Translations under genes and position numbers: made by a program
The notes under the pieces: model-generated
What the model was told of the DNA's origin: nothing
Database searches by the model: none
The model's input: only the letters and a program-made list of their open reading frames with translations
Shown: in pieces, positions 16,882-25,868 of the stretch
Numbering within the stretch: position 1 is the first letter of the stretch
Layout: every line of letters starts with the position of its first letter
NCBI GenBank assembly: GCA_001799285.1
Contig: MGTD01000009.1
Span: 1 to 62,691 of the forward strand
Source: Deltaproteobacteria bacterium RIFOXYD12_FULL_56_24
GTDB taxonomy: Bacteria > Desulfobacterota > Desulfobulbia > Desulfobulbales > Desulfurivibrionaceae
Direction: 5' to 3'
DNA: 62,691 nucleotides

Positions 16882-19800
16882 CTATTTGCTCTCCAGAACT
16901 TCACGCACCTTGGCGGCAAAGGCCTGCATCGAGAAAGGTTTTTGAATGAAATTGACTCCCTCGTCAAGTGCGCCGTGGTGCGCAATGACGTTGCCGCTAT
17001 AGCCGGACATGTACAAACTTTTGAGTTCCGGGTGCAGGGCGCGCAGGTTCTTTGCCAGTTCCTGGCCATTCATCTCGGGCATGATCACGTCGGTTATGAG
17101 CAGGTTGATCTCGCCGGAGTGTTTTTTTGCCATCCGGATGGCTTCTCTCGGAGTAGAAGCGGCCAGTACCCAATATCCGAAGTCCTCAAGTATCTGTTTC
17201 ACCATGTTCAGGATCGCAGCCTCGTCTTCCGCCAGTAGAATGGTTTCGTGCCCTCCAACCGCTGGAGTCGTCGCGCTTTCTTTTGGCATCTCCCCGCTCT
17301 TGCCAGCGTGTCGCGGCAGGTAGATCTTGAAGGTCGATCCCTGGCCTGGCTCACTGTAGACGTTGATGAAGCCCTGGCTCTGTTTGGTAATGCCGTAGAC
17401 CGTGGCCAATCCGAGACCGGTGCCCTTGCCCTGCTCCTTGGTGGTGAAAAACGGTTCAAATATCTTGCCCAGGGTCTGCTTGTCCATGCCGCATCCGTCA
17501 TCGCTCACGGCCAGCAGGAGATATTCTCCGGGGACCGCCTCCGGGTGGTCGGCACAATAGGTCTCATCAATGATCTCATTGCGCGTCTCGATGGTGACTT
17601 TGCCCACCCCCGCGATGGCATCGCGGGCATTGACACAAAGGTTGGCCAGGATTTGATCAATCTGGGAGGGGTCCGCCTTGATCGGCCATATTCCCGCCCC
17701 CGGCAGCCAGGCGAGATCGATGTCCTCGCCGATCAAACGCCGCAGCATCTTGAGCATCATTTCCACGGTTTTGTTTATGTCGACCACCTGGGGGGTGACG
17801 GTCTGCTTGCGGGCAAAGGTAAGCAACTGCCTGGTCAGCTCGGCGGAACGCCCGGCGGCTTTCCGGATTTCCCGCAGATCGGCAAAAAACGGCTGATCAG
17901 GGGCCATCTGTCGTAAGGCTATCTCAGCGTGGCCGATGATCACCATCAGCATGTTGTTGAAGTCATGAGCCACGCCACCGGCCAGGGTGCCGATCGCCTC
18001 CATCTTTTGCGCCTGTTGCAGCTGTTCTTCCAATTTTCTTTTTTCCGTCACATCGGAGATGGTCTCGATTGCTGAAACTACTGTGCCTGAGGCATCAATG
18101 AGCGGGAAGGATTTTAATTCCACGTACTGTTTTACCCCGGCTGCGTTTTCGTGCGTATGGTTGGCGGAATGGGGTATGCCGGTTTCGAAGGTGTGTCTGA
18201 CGGCGCACTCCTCGCCGGAATCGAAGCAGGGGTGGTCAATGCGGTGGGAGACCTCATAACAGAACCGGCCAACCACCTGGTCTGCGGATGACTGCACCAT
18301 ATCGCAGAAAGCCTTGTTGGCGGAGAGGATCCGGTAGTCACGGCCTACGACAATGAATCCTTCATCGACGGTTGCCAGGATATTTCGATTGAATTCCTCG
18401 CTTTTTCTCAGCGCTTCCTCCGTCCGCTTGCGTTCGGTGATGTCTCGCACCATTGCCAGATTATAGCCCTGTCCGGCATACTCAAAATAGTTGGCATTGA
18501 CCTCGACCGGGAAGATATACCCCTCTCTGTTCTTGTGGCGGCCCTCGAAGGTGAGAGAATGCTGGGTCTTAAGTTCCTTCCAGTGGTCGGGCCAGTGCTC
18601 CGCCGGGAAGTCCGCATCAACATCCGACACGCCCAAACCGAGGAGCTCATCCTGACTGTATCCGAGAATGCGGCAGGACTCTTCGTTGACGTACTGGAAG
18701 CGCGCGTTTTCGTCGATGAGAAAGGCGGCCTCGCTCACGCTGTTCAAGGCGAAGCTCAGGAGGGCGATGTTCTGTTCCGCCTGCTTGCGCTCGGTGATGT
18801 CCTGGGCGGTGCCTAGTCCGGTGAGGGCCTTCCCCGCCGGATCAAAGCGGATCTCGGCGCGCTCCCGTATCCAGCGGGTTTCGTTGCCCACGAGAATGCG
18901 GTGCTCAATGTCGTACGGGGCGCCCTGCAAGGCTTCGTCCCAGGCTTTGAGCACCATGGCGCGATCCTCCGGGAGAATGCAGGCGGCAAAAGTTTCCAGG
19001 CTGAGCGGCTGTTCTCGCGGGATTTTGAACATGCGGTGTGTTTCCGCCGACCACGTCAACTTGTTGTGGCGAATGTCAAGATACCAACTGCCGGTCTGGG
19101 CCACTGCCTGGGCGCGATTGAGGTTTTCTTCACTCTGGCGGAGGGCATCCTCCATCAGTTTGCGCGTGGTTATGTCCCGGGCAACGGCATAAATACGCTG
19201 GCCGGTCGGCAAGGCGCGCCACTCGATCCAGCGGTATTCGCCGTTAATGTGCCGGTAACGGTTGACAAAATTCGCCACCTCTTTCTGGTCGGCAAGCAGC
19301 GAAACCGCTTGCCGGGTCGCCTCCAGATCCTCGGGATGGATAAAATCCAGAAAGCGTTGCCCAACGAGTTCCGAAACGGGAAAGCCGAGAGTTGCCTCCC
19401 AGGCCGGGTTCAACCGGCGAAAGTAGCCGTCGGTGTCGGCGATGCATAAAAGATCCAGGGCTTCGGTGAAGTAGTGATCCAGTTCTTCGGTCTTCTCTCG
19501 CAGCTCGGCATCCCGGGTCACGATCACATCCAGCATCTGGTTGAAATCTTGCGCTATTACGGCTGCCTCGTCGGTACCGGTCAGTGAAGCGCGGGCCAGG
19601 CGGTTTCCGGAACGAACCGCGGCAATGGTTTTCTGCACGGCATAAAGCCTTCTGGTGATCCGGTGTCCCATGAACCAGGCGATGAGCGAGCCGATAATAA
19701 TCGCCGCCAGGGCATAGAAGACCCCATTCCTGGTGATTGCCGCCAGCTTTTTTCCGGCCTTCTTCTGTCCTATGCCGACCCGGACCCACCCCGCCTGGTG

Positions 19801-20223
19801 TCCGCCGAGCATGGCCGGGGCTACGACATCAACCAGTTCAGGAGTGCTGGTCAGCACCGTCTGGCGCGCTTCGCCGGGCAGGTCGAGCATGTAGAGTTCC
19901 TGCCTGGATTTGTCGGTGTCGGCCAGCACCCTCCCTTCCTGGTCCGCGAGAATGGCGAAGAGAAGCTCCGGATAGCGGCGCTGGGCCTCCACCAGTTCCT
20001 GCAGGCCCGCGAGGTCGTTGGCGGCGATCCAGCCCGCCGCGGAGGTGGCGAGGGTTTGGGACAAAGCGGTCGCCTCCTCGATCTGGCGGTCCAGAAGCAT
20101 GGCGCGCTGCCGTGTGGTCAGATCGGTGATGAAAAGGGCCATCATGACGGCATGCACCACGGCCACGCCTACAATGAGACGGCCGCGGAGGGTGCCGAAC
20201 AGGAAATGAGACAAGCTCTTCAT
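16882..20223 (-). CDS. Hybrid histidine kinase with four PAS domains and a receiver
   Basis: 1113 residues. TM1 at about 15-34, periplasmic sensor to ~165, TM2 about 168-187, HAMP about 187-240, PAS domains at about 250-360, 370-480, 486-600 and 606-728. The HisKA box is GGVAHDFNNML (His753), HATPase motifs are NLCVNARDAI, DDGCGMD and GTGLGLATVYG, and the C-terminal receiver has LLITDVIMPEMNG (Asp1045). The last PAS has a Cys-rich stretch (FCYEVSH..DHPC...GEECAV), possibly redox- or metal-sensitive. Its start overlaps the stop of the PhnD-like lipoprotein gene (ATGA), so the periplasmic protein is its likely sensor partner. No separate response regulator is adjacent. Confidence 0.93.
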   Translation of the reverse strand: MKSLSHFLFGTLRGRLIVGVAVVHAVMMALFITDLTTRQRAMLLDRQIEEATALSQTLATSAAGWIAANDLAGLQELVEAQRRYPELLFAILADQEGRVLADTDKSRQELYMLDLPGEARQTVLTSTPELVDVVAPAMLGGHQAGWVRVGIGQKKAGKKLAAITRNGVFYALAAIIIGSLIAWFMGHRITRRLYAVQKTIAAVRSGNRLARASLTGTDEAAVIAQDFNQMLDVIVTRDAELREKTEELDHYFTEALDLLCIADTDGYFRRLNPAWEATLGFPVSELVGQRFLDFIHPEDLEATRQAVSLLADQKEVANFVNRYRHINGEYRWIEWRALPTGQRIYAVARDITTRKLMEDALRQSEENLNRAQAVAQTGSWYLDIRHNKLTWSAETHRMFKIPREQPLSLETFAACILPEDRAMVLKAWDEALQGAPYDIEHRILVGNETRWIRERAEIRFDPAGKALTGLGTAQDITERKQAEQNIALLSFALNSVSEAAFLIDENARFQYVNEESCRILGYSQDELLGLGVSDVDADFPAEHWPDHWKELKTQHSLTFEGRHKNREGYIFPVEVNANYFEYAGQGYNLAMVRDITERKRTEEALRKSEEFNRNILATVDEGFIVVGRDYRILSANKAFCDMVQSSADQVVGRFCYEVSHRIDHPCFDSGEECAVRHTFETGIPHSANHTHENAAGVKQYVELKSFPLIDASGTVVSAIETISDVTEKRKLEEQLQQAQKMEAIGTLAGGVAHDFNNMLMVIIGHAEIALRQMAPDQPFFADLREIRKAAGRSAELTRQLLTFARKQTVTPQVVDINKTVEMMLKMLRRLIGEDIDLAWLPGAGIWPIKADPSQIDQILANLCVNARDAIAGVGKVTIETRNEIIDETYCADHPEAVPGEYLLLAVSDDGCGMDKQTLGKIFEPFFTTKEQGKGTGLGLATVYGITKQSQGFINVYSEPGQGSTFKIYLPRHAGKSGEMPKESATTPAVGGHETILLAEDEAAILNMVKQILEDFGYWVLAASTPREAIRMAKKHSGEINLLITDVIMPEMNGQELAKNLRALHPELKSLYMSGYSGNVIAHHGALDEGVNFIQKPFSMQAFAAKVREVLESK

Positions 20224-21140
20224 TTTCGCTCCTCCACCGGCCGGACCTCGCTTTCGAAGCGGGAAACGTATTGACGCACCACATCGTAGTCCTCATCCGT
20301 TGCAGGAAGGAAGCGAGCCGTTTCTATCCCGGCGAGGATCGATTTGCCTGCCGTGGTTTCCTTAAGCCCGAGCAGGAGTGTGCGCACCTGTTCCTGCACC
20401 TGGACGGGGATGTCTCTGCGCACCATGACGGAGTTGTTGACCAGCGATTCCGTTTCCCAGAGGACTTTCAGCTCCGCCGCTTCCTGCGGATGCTCCTTTT
20501 GGAATGCCCGCCAGGGCGGTGGCCAGGTCGCGCCCGCCGCAGTCTGCCCCATAAAAACATTCATGATGGAAGACTCCTGGGAGCCGACATAACGGTTTTT
20601 GAGATCGGCATTGACATTGAGGCCGTGCCGGTGGAGAAAGTATTGGGGCATGATGCAGGCCGCCAGGGCCGTGGGGGAGGGATAGCTCACCGGTTTTCCC
20701 TTCAGATCGGCGGGGCGGATCAGGGTGCTGTCCCGCCGCACGACAAACAGCCCTTTAAAATCCCGCGGTTCTCCGGCCATGGCGATGACGCGGTACCCGG
20801 CTTGCATGGCCTGCAGGGTCTGCCAGGGATTGGGCAGGAGAAATTCGGGCTTGCGCGCCTGGTACTTTTCCTCGAAGCCGGCATAGTCCCGTGATGCTTC
20901 CAGAACCAGGCGCGCTCCCGGCAACCGGCCATTCAGGTAGGCCATGAGCGGCTGATATGCCTGCGTGAGTTTGCCCGGATTATGAAGGGGGTGAACGGCA
21001 AAGTGATAGACGGGCACATCGGCGGCAAGGGGCCGTGTTCCCATGCGCGGCCCCTTGCTCTCGGGTTTACTCCCCTCGCAGCCGAGGAAGGTTCCGAAAA
21101 GAAGAGCCAATATGCAAAATATTATAACCTTTCGGCCCAT
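20220..21140 (-). CDS. PhnD-like periplasmic binding lipoprotein (sensor partner of the hybrid kinase)
   Basis: 306 residues. The lipobox FGTFLGC gives a lipid-anchored protein; the rest is a type-2 periplasmic binding fold of the PhnD/phosphonate-binding class (VYHFAVHPLHNPGKLTQAYQPL ... GKPVSYPSPTALAACIMPQ). Two adjacent ATGs (21143 and 21140) are possible; AGGAGA spacing favours the second. No transporter genes accompany it, and its stop overlaps the start of the hybrid kinase gene. A role as ligand-binding receptor for the kinase is therefore more likely than uptake. The ligand is unknown. It lacks the ICTG cysteine seen in the second PhnD-like protein at 24942. Confidence 0.88.
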   Translation of the reverse strand: MGRKVIIFCILALLFGTFLGCEGSKPESKGPRMGTRPLAADVPVYHFAVHPLHNPGKLTQAYQPLMAYLNGRLPGARLVLEASRDYAGFEEKYQARKPEFLLPNPWQTLQAMQAGYRVIAMAGEPRDFKGLFVVRRDSTLIRPADLKGKPVSYPSPTALAACIMPQYFLHRHGLNVNADLKNRYVGSQESSIMNVFMGQTAAGATWPPPWRAFQKEHPQEAAELKVLWETESLVNNSVMVRRDIPVQVQEQVRTLLLGLKETTAGKSILAGIETARFLPATDEDYDVVRQYVSRFESEVRPVEERK

Positions 21141-21247
21141 CATCTTCTCCTGTTATCCGTCCTCTTCCGCTATCATTGTCTGTCAAAACGGGAGCAACAA
21201 GCAACACAAAAAAACAGGGCGGAATAAGCGCGGCGCAGGGGCTCCTC

Positions 21248-22873
21248 CTATGCCTGATAGCCGGCCTTTCGCAGGTAGTATTCGTAATCGCCCCCGTAGG
21301 ACCGCATCTCCCCGTGATCCACCTCCATGACCCGATTCACCAGCGAACGGAGAAAATGGCGGTCGTGGCTGACCAAGACCACGGTGCCGGTGAATTTCTG
21401 CAGGGCGCCCAGCAGGATCTCCCTTGATTGGATGTCGAGATGGTTGGTTGGCTCGTCTAAAATCAGAAAGTTGAGCGGCCGGGCCAGCAGGGTGGCCAGC
21501 ACCACCCGGCTTTTTTCCCCGCCGGAAAGGAGCTTGATCTGCTTGTCCACCGTGTCGCCCATAAAGAGAAAGGCGGCGCAGAGGTTGCGGATCGTGCCGA
21601 TGTTGGCCTGGGGCAGGGCGTCCTGCACGGTTTCAAAAACGGTTCTTTCCGGCAACAGAACATCCATTGCGTGCTGGGAAAAATAGCCGAGGCTGACGTT
21701 CGCCCCGATGGTGGCGCAGCCGTTGGTCGGCTCGGTCTGACCGGCCAGGACTTTAAGAAAGGTGGATTTACCGGCGCCGTTTACCCCGACCACCGCCACC
21801 TTTTCCCCCCGCCGGATTACCCCGGAGATCCCCGAAAACACCGGCTTTTCCCCGCCCCCCTCCATGGGCCAGACCTTGGCCAGACCGTCGAGGCGCACCA
21901 CGTCGTCGCCGCTGCGGGGCGGCTCGGCAAACTCAAAGCTGATCAGCCGCTGTTCTACGGGCAGCTCGATGCGCTCGATCTTCTCCAGCTTCTTGACTCG
22001 GGACTGCACCTGGGAGGCATGGGAGGCGCGGGCCGCGAAGCGGGCGATGAAATCCTCCTCCTTGGCCAGCATCTCCTGCTGACGGCGGAAGCTGGCGGCC
22101 AATTGTTCCCGCCGAATCTCCCGCTCGCGCAGATAAAAATCGTAATTGCCGCTGTAGGTGGTGATCGTCCCGCCCGCCACTTCGATGATCCGGGAGACCA
22201 ACCGGTTCATGAAATCGCGGTCATGGCAGGTCATGAGCACCGCGCCCTTGAAATCCTTGGCCAGCCATTCCTCCAGCCAGACGATGGATTCCACATCGAG
22301 ATGGTTGGTGGGCTCGTCCAGCAGCAGGACATCTGGGTTCATGGTCAGGATCCGGGCCAGGGCGATGCGCATCTTCCAGCCGCCGCTGAACGATTCCACC
22401 GGCCGGTGGAAATCCTCCGGCCCGATGCCCAGGCCGGTAAGCACCGCCTGGGCGCGCGATTCCAGGTCGTAGCCGCCGCGATGCTCGAACTCCTCCATGG
22501 CGTCGCCGTATTTTTCAAGCAGCGCGGCCATGGCCTCGTCCGCCATGGGCAGGGCCATGGCTCCCTCCATCTCCTTAAGCTCCTCGCCCAACCGGATCAC
22601 CTCGCCCACCGCGGCCATGGTCTCCGCCAGGGCCGAGCGGCCGGACATCTCGCCAACCTCCTGGGAAAAATAGCCGATCACCGTTTTCTTGGCGCAGGAG
22701 ATCTCGCCCTTGTCCGGTTCTTCCTCGCCGGTGATCAAGCGGAAGATGGTGGATTTTCCCGCGCCGTTGGGGCCGACCAGGCCGGTGCGCAGGCCGGGGA
22801 GGATCTGCATGGCGGCATTGGCGAAAAGAATCTGGGCGCCGTGCTGTTTGCTGAGGTTGCTGAGGTGGATCAT
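21248..22873 (-). CDS. ABC-F family ATPase (ribosome-associated)
   Basis: 541 residues with two ABC cassettes and no membrane segments. Walker A motifs are GPNGAGKST and GVNGAGKST, signature motifs are SFSGGWKMR and LSGGEKSR, and both Walker B regions read LLLDEPTNHLD/LILDEPTNHLD. A charged helical linker (about 230-300) separates the cassettes, typical of EttA/YbiT/Uup-type translation factors. It probably acts on stalled or initiating ribosomes. It is a single gene. The particular subfamily cannot be fixed by eye; the short linker and absence of a C-terminal coiled-coil resemble YbiT. Confidence 0.92.
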   Translation of the reverse strand: MIHLSNLSKQHGAQILFANAAMQILPGLRTGLVGPNGAGKSTIFRLITGEEEPDKGEISCAKKTVIGYFSQEVGEMSGRSALAETMAAVGEVIRLGEELKEMEGAMALPMADEAMAALLEKYGDAMEEFEHRGGYDLESRAQAVLTGLGIGPEDFHRPVESFSGGWKMRIALARILTMNPDVLLLDEPTNHLDVESIVWLEEWLAKDFKGAVLMTCHDRDFMNRLVSRIIEVAGGTITTYSGNYDFYLREREIRREQLAASFRRQQEMLAKEEDFIARFAARASHASQVQSRVKKLEKIERIELPVEQRLISFEFAEPPRSGDDVVRLDGLAKVWPMEGGGEKPVFSGISGVIRRGEKVAVVGVNGAGKSTFLKVLAGQTEPTNGCATIGANVSLGYFSQHAMDVLLPERTVFETVQDALPQANIGTIRNLCAAFLFMGDTVDKQIKLLSGGEKSRVVLATLLARPLNFLILDEPTNHLDIQSREILLGALQKFTGTVVLVSHDRHFLRSLVNRVMEVDHGEMRSYGGDYEYYLRKAGYQA

Positions 22874-23082
22874 CGTTTAACTCTCAAGAAGGGAAAAAGG
22901 AAGCAGGTCCGTAACATAGACTCGAAGAGTTGCAGCAGCGAAGCGGCAACGTAACTATCCAGCTCAAGGCCGGAAACGAACAAAAGCAACAATCATGATG
23001 GAGGTATCTCCACGAAAAAACGGCATTTATAGCATGATGGGCGTGGGGGCGCAACTCTTCTCTTGCCTCTTTGGTGTGTCGC
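22874..23082. repeat. Spacer with a short dispersed repeat
   Basis: GTAACTATCCAGCTCAAGGC at about 22951-22970 recurs in reverse complement at about 56645-56664, next to the tetR start. A related piece lies at about 13700. No gene is seen here. Confidence 0.45.
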
Positions 23083-23111
23083 TTGTATGACGGATTGAGC
23101 AATGCTATAAT
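23083..23111 (+). promoter_or_regulatory. Candidate sigma-70 promoter of mntA-hepT
   Basis: TTGTAT, 17-bp spacer, TATAAT at 23106-23111. It lies about 80 bp upstream of the mntA start. Confidence 0.5.
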
Positions 23112-23190
23112 CGTGGAATTATCCAGCAGTAAAACAGCTGCCTCCTGGTGACAAGCGTCAGGCAAGGTCGATTTTAAGTGGAGAAGAATA

Positions 23191-23481
23191 ATGGGACAAA
23201 AGGAAATTATTCAGGTGTTGCGTGATTATAAGCGCGAATATGCTGAGCAATATGGCATTCTTGAGCTCGGTATTTTCGGGTCCGTTGCGCGGGATGAAGC
23301 AGTTGAGAACAGTGATGTGGATGTAGTGGTCCGTATTGCGAAGCCCGATCTTTTTTTGCTTGCCGGGCTTAAATATGAATTGGAAGAAAGGCTGCATCGG
23401 CAGGTTGATATTGTTGCCTATCGGAAAAATATGAATCAGTTCCTTAAAAAGAGGATCGATGGCGAGGCGGTATATGTGTGA
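23191..23481 (+). CDS. mntA: MntA-type nucleotidyltransferase antitoxin
   Basis: 96-residue minimal nucleotidyltransferase. GSVARDEAVENSDVDVVV gives the GSx10DxD active site (Gly30-Ser31, Asp42, Asp44). In the MntA-HepT systems, this enzyme attaches AMP groups to a tyrosine of the HEPN toxin and silences it. An AGAAG-type ribosome site lies upstream. Its stop overlaps the hepT start by 8 bp (ATGTGTGA), so the two are translationally coupled, antitoxin first. Confidence 0.88.
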   Translation: MGQKEIIQVLRDYKREYAEQYGILELGIFGSVARDEAVENSDVDVVVRIAKPDLFLLAGLKYELEERLHRQVDIVAYRKNMNQFLKKRIDGEAVYV

Positions 23482-23839
23482 CTTTGTTTCGGAAGTTTTG
23501 CGGCAAATAGAAGAAGCTGCTGATAAAATCGTTACCCGTTTTGAGACAGTTCATCAGGTGTCCGACCTTTCCGACAGCTCTGCCGGGATTGATAAGCTGG
23601 ATGCCATATGTATGATGCTGATTGTCATCGGGGAATCGCTGAAAAACCTGGACAAGATCACCGGCGGGACGCTTCTGCCGCAGTATCCTGAAGTGAATTG
23701 GAAAAATGCCAAAGGGATGAGGGATATTATCAGCCATCATTATGCCGATATAAATGCCGAAGCGGTTTTTTATACCTGCCAGGATAAAATCCCTCAACTC
23801 TTGGCAACGATTAAAAAAATACGCCAAGAGCTGAAATAA
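23474..23839 (+). CDS. hepT: HepT-type HEPN ribonuclease toxin
   Basis: 121 residues starting at the ATG that overlaps the mntA stop; an alternative in-frame start lies at 23459. The RX4HXY motif of HEPN RNases is present as RDIISHHY (Arg83, His88, Tyr90). The tyrosine is the residue AMPylated by MntA in characterised pairs. The fold is all-helical (DUF86 family). It is the toxin half of the module. The next gene starts inside its TAATG stop. Confidence 0.9.
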   Translation: MCDFVSEVLRQIEEAADKIVTRFETVHQVSDLSDSSAGIDKLDAICMMLIVIGESLKNLDKITGGTLLPQYPEVNWKNAKGMRDIISHHYADINAEAVFYTCQDKIPQLLATIKKIRQELK

Positions 23840-24438
23840 TGGCCTTGCCGCGAAGCACAGCCCGGTTGGCCGGGGGAATTTTTTTCTTTGTCCTGCTGGT
23901 TTTCGTAAGCGTCAGTCACGAATCCCTGGCCGATCAAGCCCCTTTGCCGGAGGACTTCGCCGCCGTCCTGGTCGGGCGCGGCCATGCCACGGCGGAGTGC
24001 TTTCAGTTGCACCCGGGGAGCGCGGGGGGTAAAAAGGGTGGACGCTGCGAGCCCCAGAGCCTGCCCTTTGCCCGTTGCCGGAGTGGGATCGCCACTTGCC
24101 GTCTTGGTCATGAAAACGGCCCCCTGACCTGGTTTGCCTGCGAAAAAGAGCGGGGCAACACCGCTGTCGTCCCCCGGCCCGGCAGCATTCTCATCCTTGC
24201 CGCCAATGGGAGGCGGGGCATGCCCACCGGCCATGTCGCCTATGTCGAGGAGGTTGTTGCCCAAAGCGGGACAACCTACCGGCTCGTTTTCAGCCACACC
24301 AACTATGACCGCAAGTGCAGCCTGGAAACCAACATCGAGGCCACCTACGACAGCGTCGCCCGAACCCTGGATATCCACGGCGGCGCCTGGCAGGCCTGGG
24401 GCAAGGGGTTGGCGGTGGCCGGGTTTATTATGGAGTGA
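23839..24438 (+). CDS. Secreted CHAP-like (NlpC/P60-type) amidase-like protein
   Basis: 199 residues. An N-terminal hydrophobic signal (about residues 10-31) is followed by a domain with CFQLHPGS (Cys54), VPRPGSILIL and GHVAYVEEV (His132), the Cys...PGDxxxF...GHVAxV pattern of CHAP cysteine amidohydrolases. Seven further cysteines suggest disulfides. The start codon overlaps the hepT stop (TAATG), so it is probably cotranscribed with the toxin-antitoxin pair, an unusual neighbour. A role in cell-wall cleavage is inferred from the fold only. Confidence 0.65.
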   Translation: MALPRSTARLAGGIFFFVLLVFVSVSHESLADQAPLPEDFAAVLVGRGHATAECFQLHPGSAGGKKGGRCEPQSLPFARCRSGIATCRLGHENGPLTWFACEKERGNTAVVPRPGSILILAANGRRGMPTGHVAYVEEVVAQSGTTYRLVFSHTNYDRKCSLETNIEATYDSVARTLDIHGGAWQAWGKGLAVAGFIME

Positions 24439-24471
24439 CCAGCCCGCCGGGCAGGTATTGGGATCAGGATG

Positions 24472-24720
24472 GAATGGCGCTAGTTTAAGGACGGAGGCCA
24501 GCAAAACCGGGACTGTACCCGGCCCCATCGGGGGCTGTCCCAGGCTTTTGCGAGTTGAAGCCACAGCAGTTGCAAGAAGCCTAAAGCTGAGACTTTTGCG
24601 GCGCTGGCCACATGTTTGTTGCATCAAACCCGTAAACTTCCGGGACAGCCCCCGATAAGGACGGGTACAGTCCCAAGTTTACTCCCTGCGGTTGCAAAAA
24701 AGCTTAAACTAGCGCCATTC
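24472..24720. mobile_element. 249-bp MITE with perfect 18-bp inverted ends and 11-bp direct repeats
   Basis: The 18-bp ends (24472-24489, GAATGGCGCTAGTTTAAG, and its exact complement at 24703-24720) enclose nested palindromes: GGGACTGTACCC with GGGTACAGTCCC and ATCGGGGGCTGTCCC with GGGACAGCCCCCGAT. Perfect 11-bp direct repeats GGATCAGGATG flank it (24461-24471 and 24721-24731). No coding region is present. The intact ends and duplications point to a recent insertion. Confidence 0.9.
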
Positions 24721-24761
24721 GGATCAGGATGTTGTTTGGGAAGACAAATACCGGAAAATCA

Positions 24762-24916
24762 GTAACCGTTCAGCAGCACCACATCTTCGGACGATCGGCC
24801 CGGCTTACGTACAAGAGGTACGCAGCGCCAGTCCGCTTGTCCAAATCTGCACCACTGTTGAATGGTTACAGTTCGGTGGTTTTAGTACTTTGACGACCGC
24901 CCCGGTGAACGGTTAC
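24762..24916 (+). mobile_element. Palindromic IS66-type MITE, copy E
   Basis: 155-bp element from GTAACCGTTCAGCAG to GGTGAACGGTTAC, with perfect 8-bp direct repeats GAAAATCA (24754-24761 and 24917-24924). It lies 26 bp upstream of the PhnD-like sensor gene of the arr region and so occupies that gene's promoter region. Confidence 0.9.
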
Positions 24917-24941
24917 GAAAATCAAGAGGACAGGTGCCGAG

Positions 24942-25856
24942 ATGACTATGCGGACGAAAAAACGGCTCGACTCCGGCTGGATCAGGTTCATCTGCCTGGG
25001 ATTTTTTTTGCTTCTGCTGGCAGGCTGCGAGGCCGGTCAGCAAGAAAAGCAGGGGCAGAAACAGCAGATTCGTCTCGACCAGCTTAAACAGCTGCCGGTC
25101 GAGCAAATTGAGCCTGACTCGCAAACTCTCCGGGTCGGGGTGGGAGCCGTCCTCTCCCCCCAGGGAACCGCGCTCTCCTACCAGCCGCTCATCAGCTATC
25201 TGGGCCGCAAGATGGGTAAACCGGCAGTCCTGGTTCAGCGCAGAACCTATCAGGAATTGAACGATCTGTTGATCAGAAACGTGGTGGATATTGGCATCAT
25301 CTGCACCGGGGCCTACAGGAAGGAGACGATGTCGCTGCTGGTTGTCCCGCAGATCAACGGCAAAACCACCTACCAGGCCTTCATTATTGTGCCGGCTTCC
25401 TCGCCGGTTCGAGAATTTTCCGGCCTCCGCGGCAAGGTCTTCGCCTTCACCGATCCTCTTTCCAACACCGGCTATCTCTCCCCCATCGCCCTGTTGCGGA
25501 GCATGGGTCAGCAGCCGGAAACCTTTTTTGCCCGAACAATTTTCACTCACGGCCACGACCGTTCCGTGGCTGCGGTAATGGAGGGCATCGCGGACGGCGC
25601 TTCGGTGGACAATCTGGTCTACGAATTTATCGGAAAACGCAATGAGGAAATAGGTCGAAAGACTAAAGTGATCTGGAAATCAGCTAAGTTCGGGATTCCG
25701 CCGGTGGTGGTGCCGCGCACGCTTTCCCCGGCGATTAAAACTCAGCTTAAGGAGCTGCTCCTAGGCCTCCATCAGGACCCGGAGGGGATAAAAGCCCTGG
25801 AAGTTATCGGAGTGGAGCGCTTTGTTGAACCAGAACCAAGTATGTACGAATTGTAG
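24942..25856 (+). CDS. PhnD-like lipoprotein, predicted arsenic-oxyanion sensor (AioX/ArxX-like)
   Basis: 304 residues. The lipobox LLLAGC places the lipidated cysteine at 29; the rest is a PhnD-class periplasmic binding fold (LSYQPLISYLGRKMG ... AFTDPLSNTGYLSP). Cys121, in DIGIICTGAY, lies in the ligand-cleft strand where arsenite-sensing AioX proteins carry a functional cysteine; that correspondence is inference. There are no transporter genes; it is followed at 12 bp by a histidine kinase and a response regulator, then by arrAB. This matches the AioXSR/ArxXSR three-component layout. The role is therefore likely sensing arsenite/arsenate to control the reductase. Confidence 0.85.
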   Translation: MTMRTKKRLDSGWIRFICLGFFLLLLAGCEAGQQEKQGQKQQIRLDQLKQLPVEQIEPDSQTLRVGVGAVLSPQGTALSYQPLISYLGRKMGKPAVLVQRRTYQELNDLLIRNVVDIGIICTGAYRKETMSLLVVPQINGKTTYQAFIIVPASSPVREFSGLRGKVFAFTDPLSNTGYLSPIALLRSMGQQPETFFARTIFTHGHDRSVAAVMEGIADGASVDNLVYEFIGKRNEEIGRKTKVIWKSAKFGIPPVVVPRTLSPAIKTQLKELLLGLHQDPEGIKALEVIGVERFVEPEPSMYEL

Positions 25857-25868
25857 GGGGAAACGACT

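Noticed and set aside
16882-21140. PhnD-like protein as part of a phosphonate uptake system
   Set aside because: There are no permease, ATPase or phosphonate-degradation genes nearby, and it overlaps a kinase gene.
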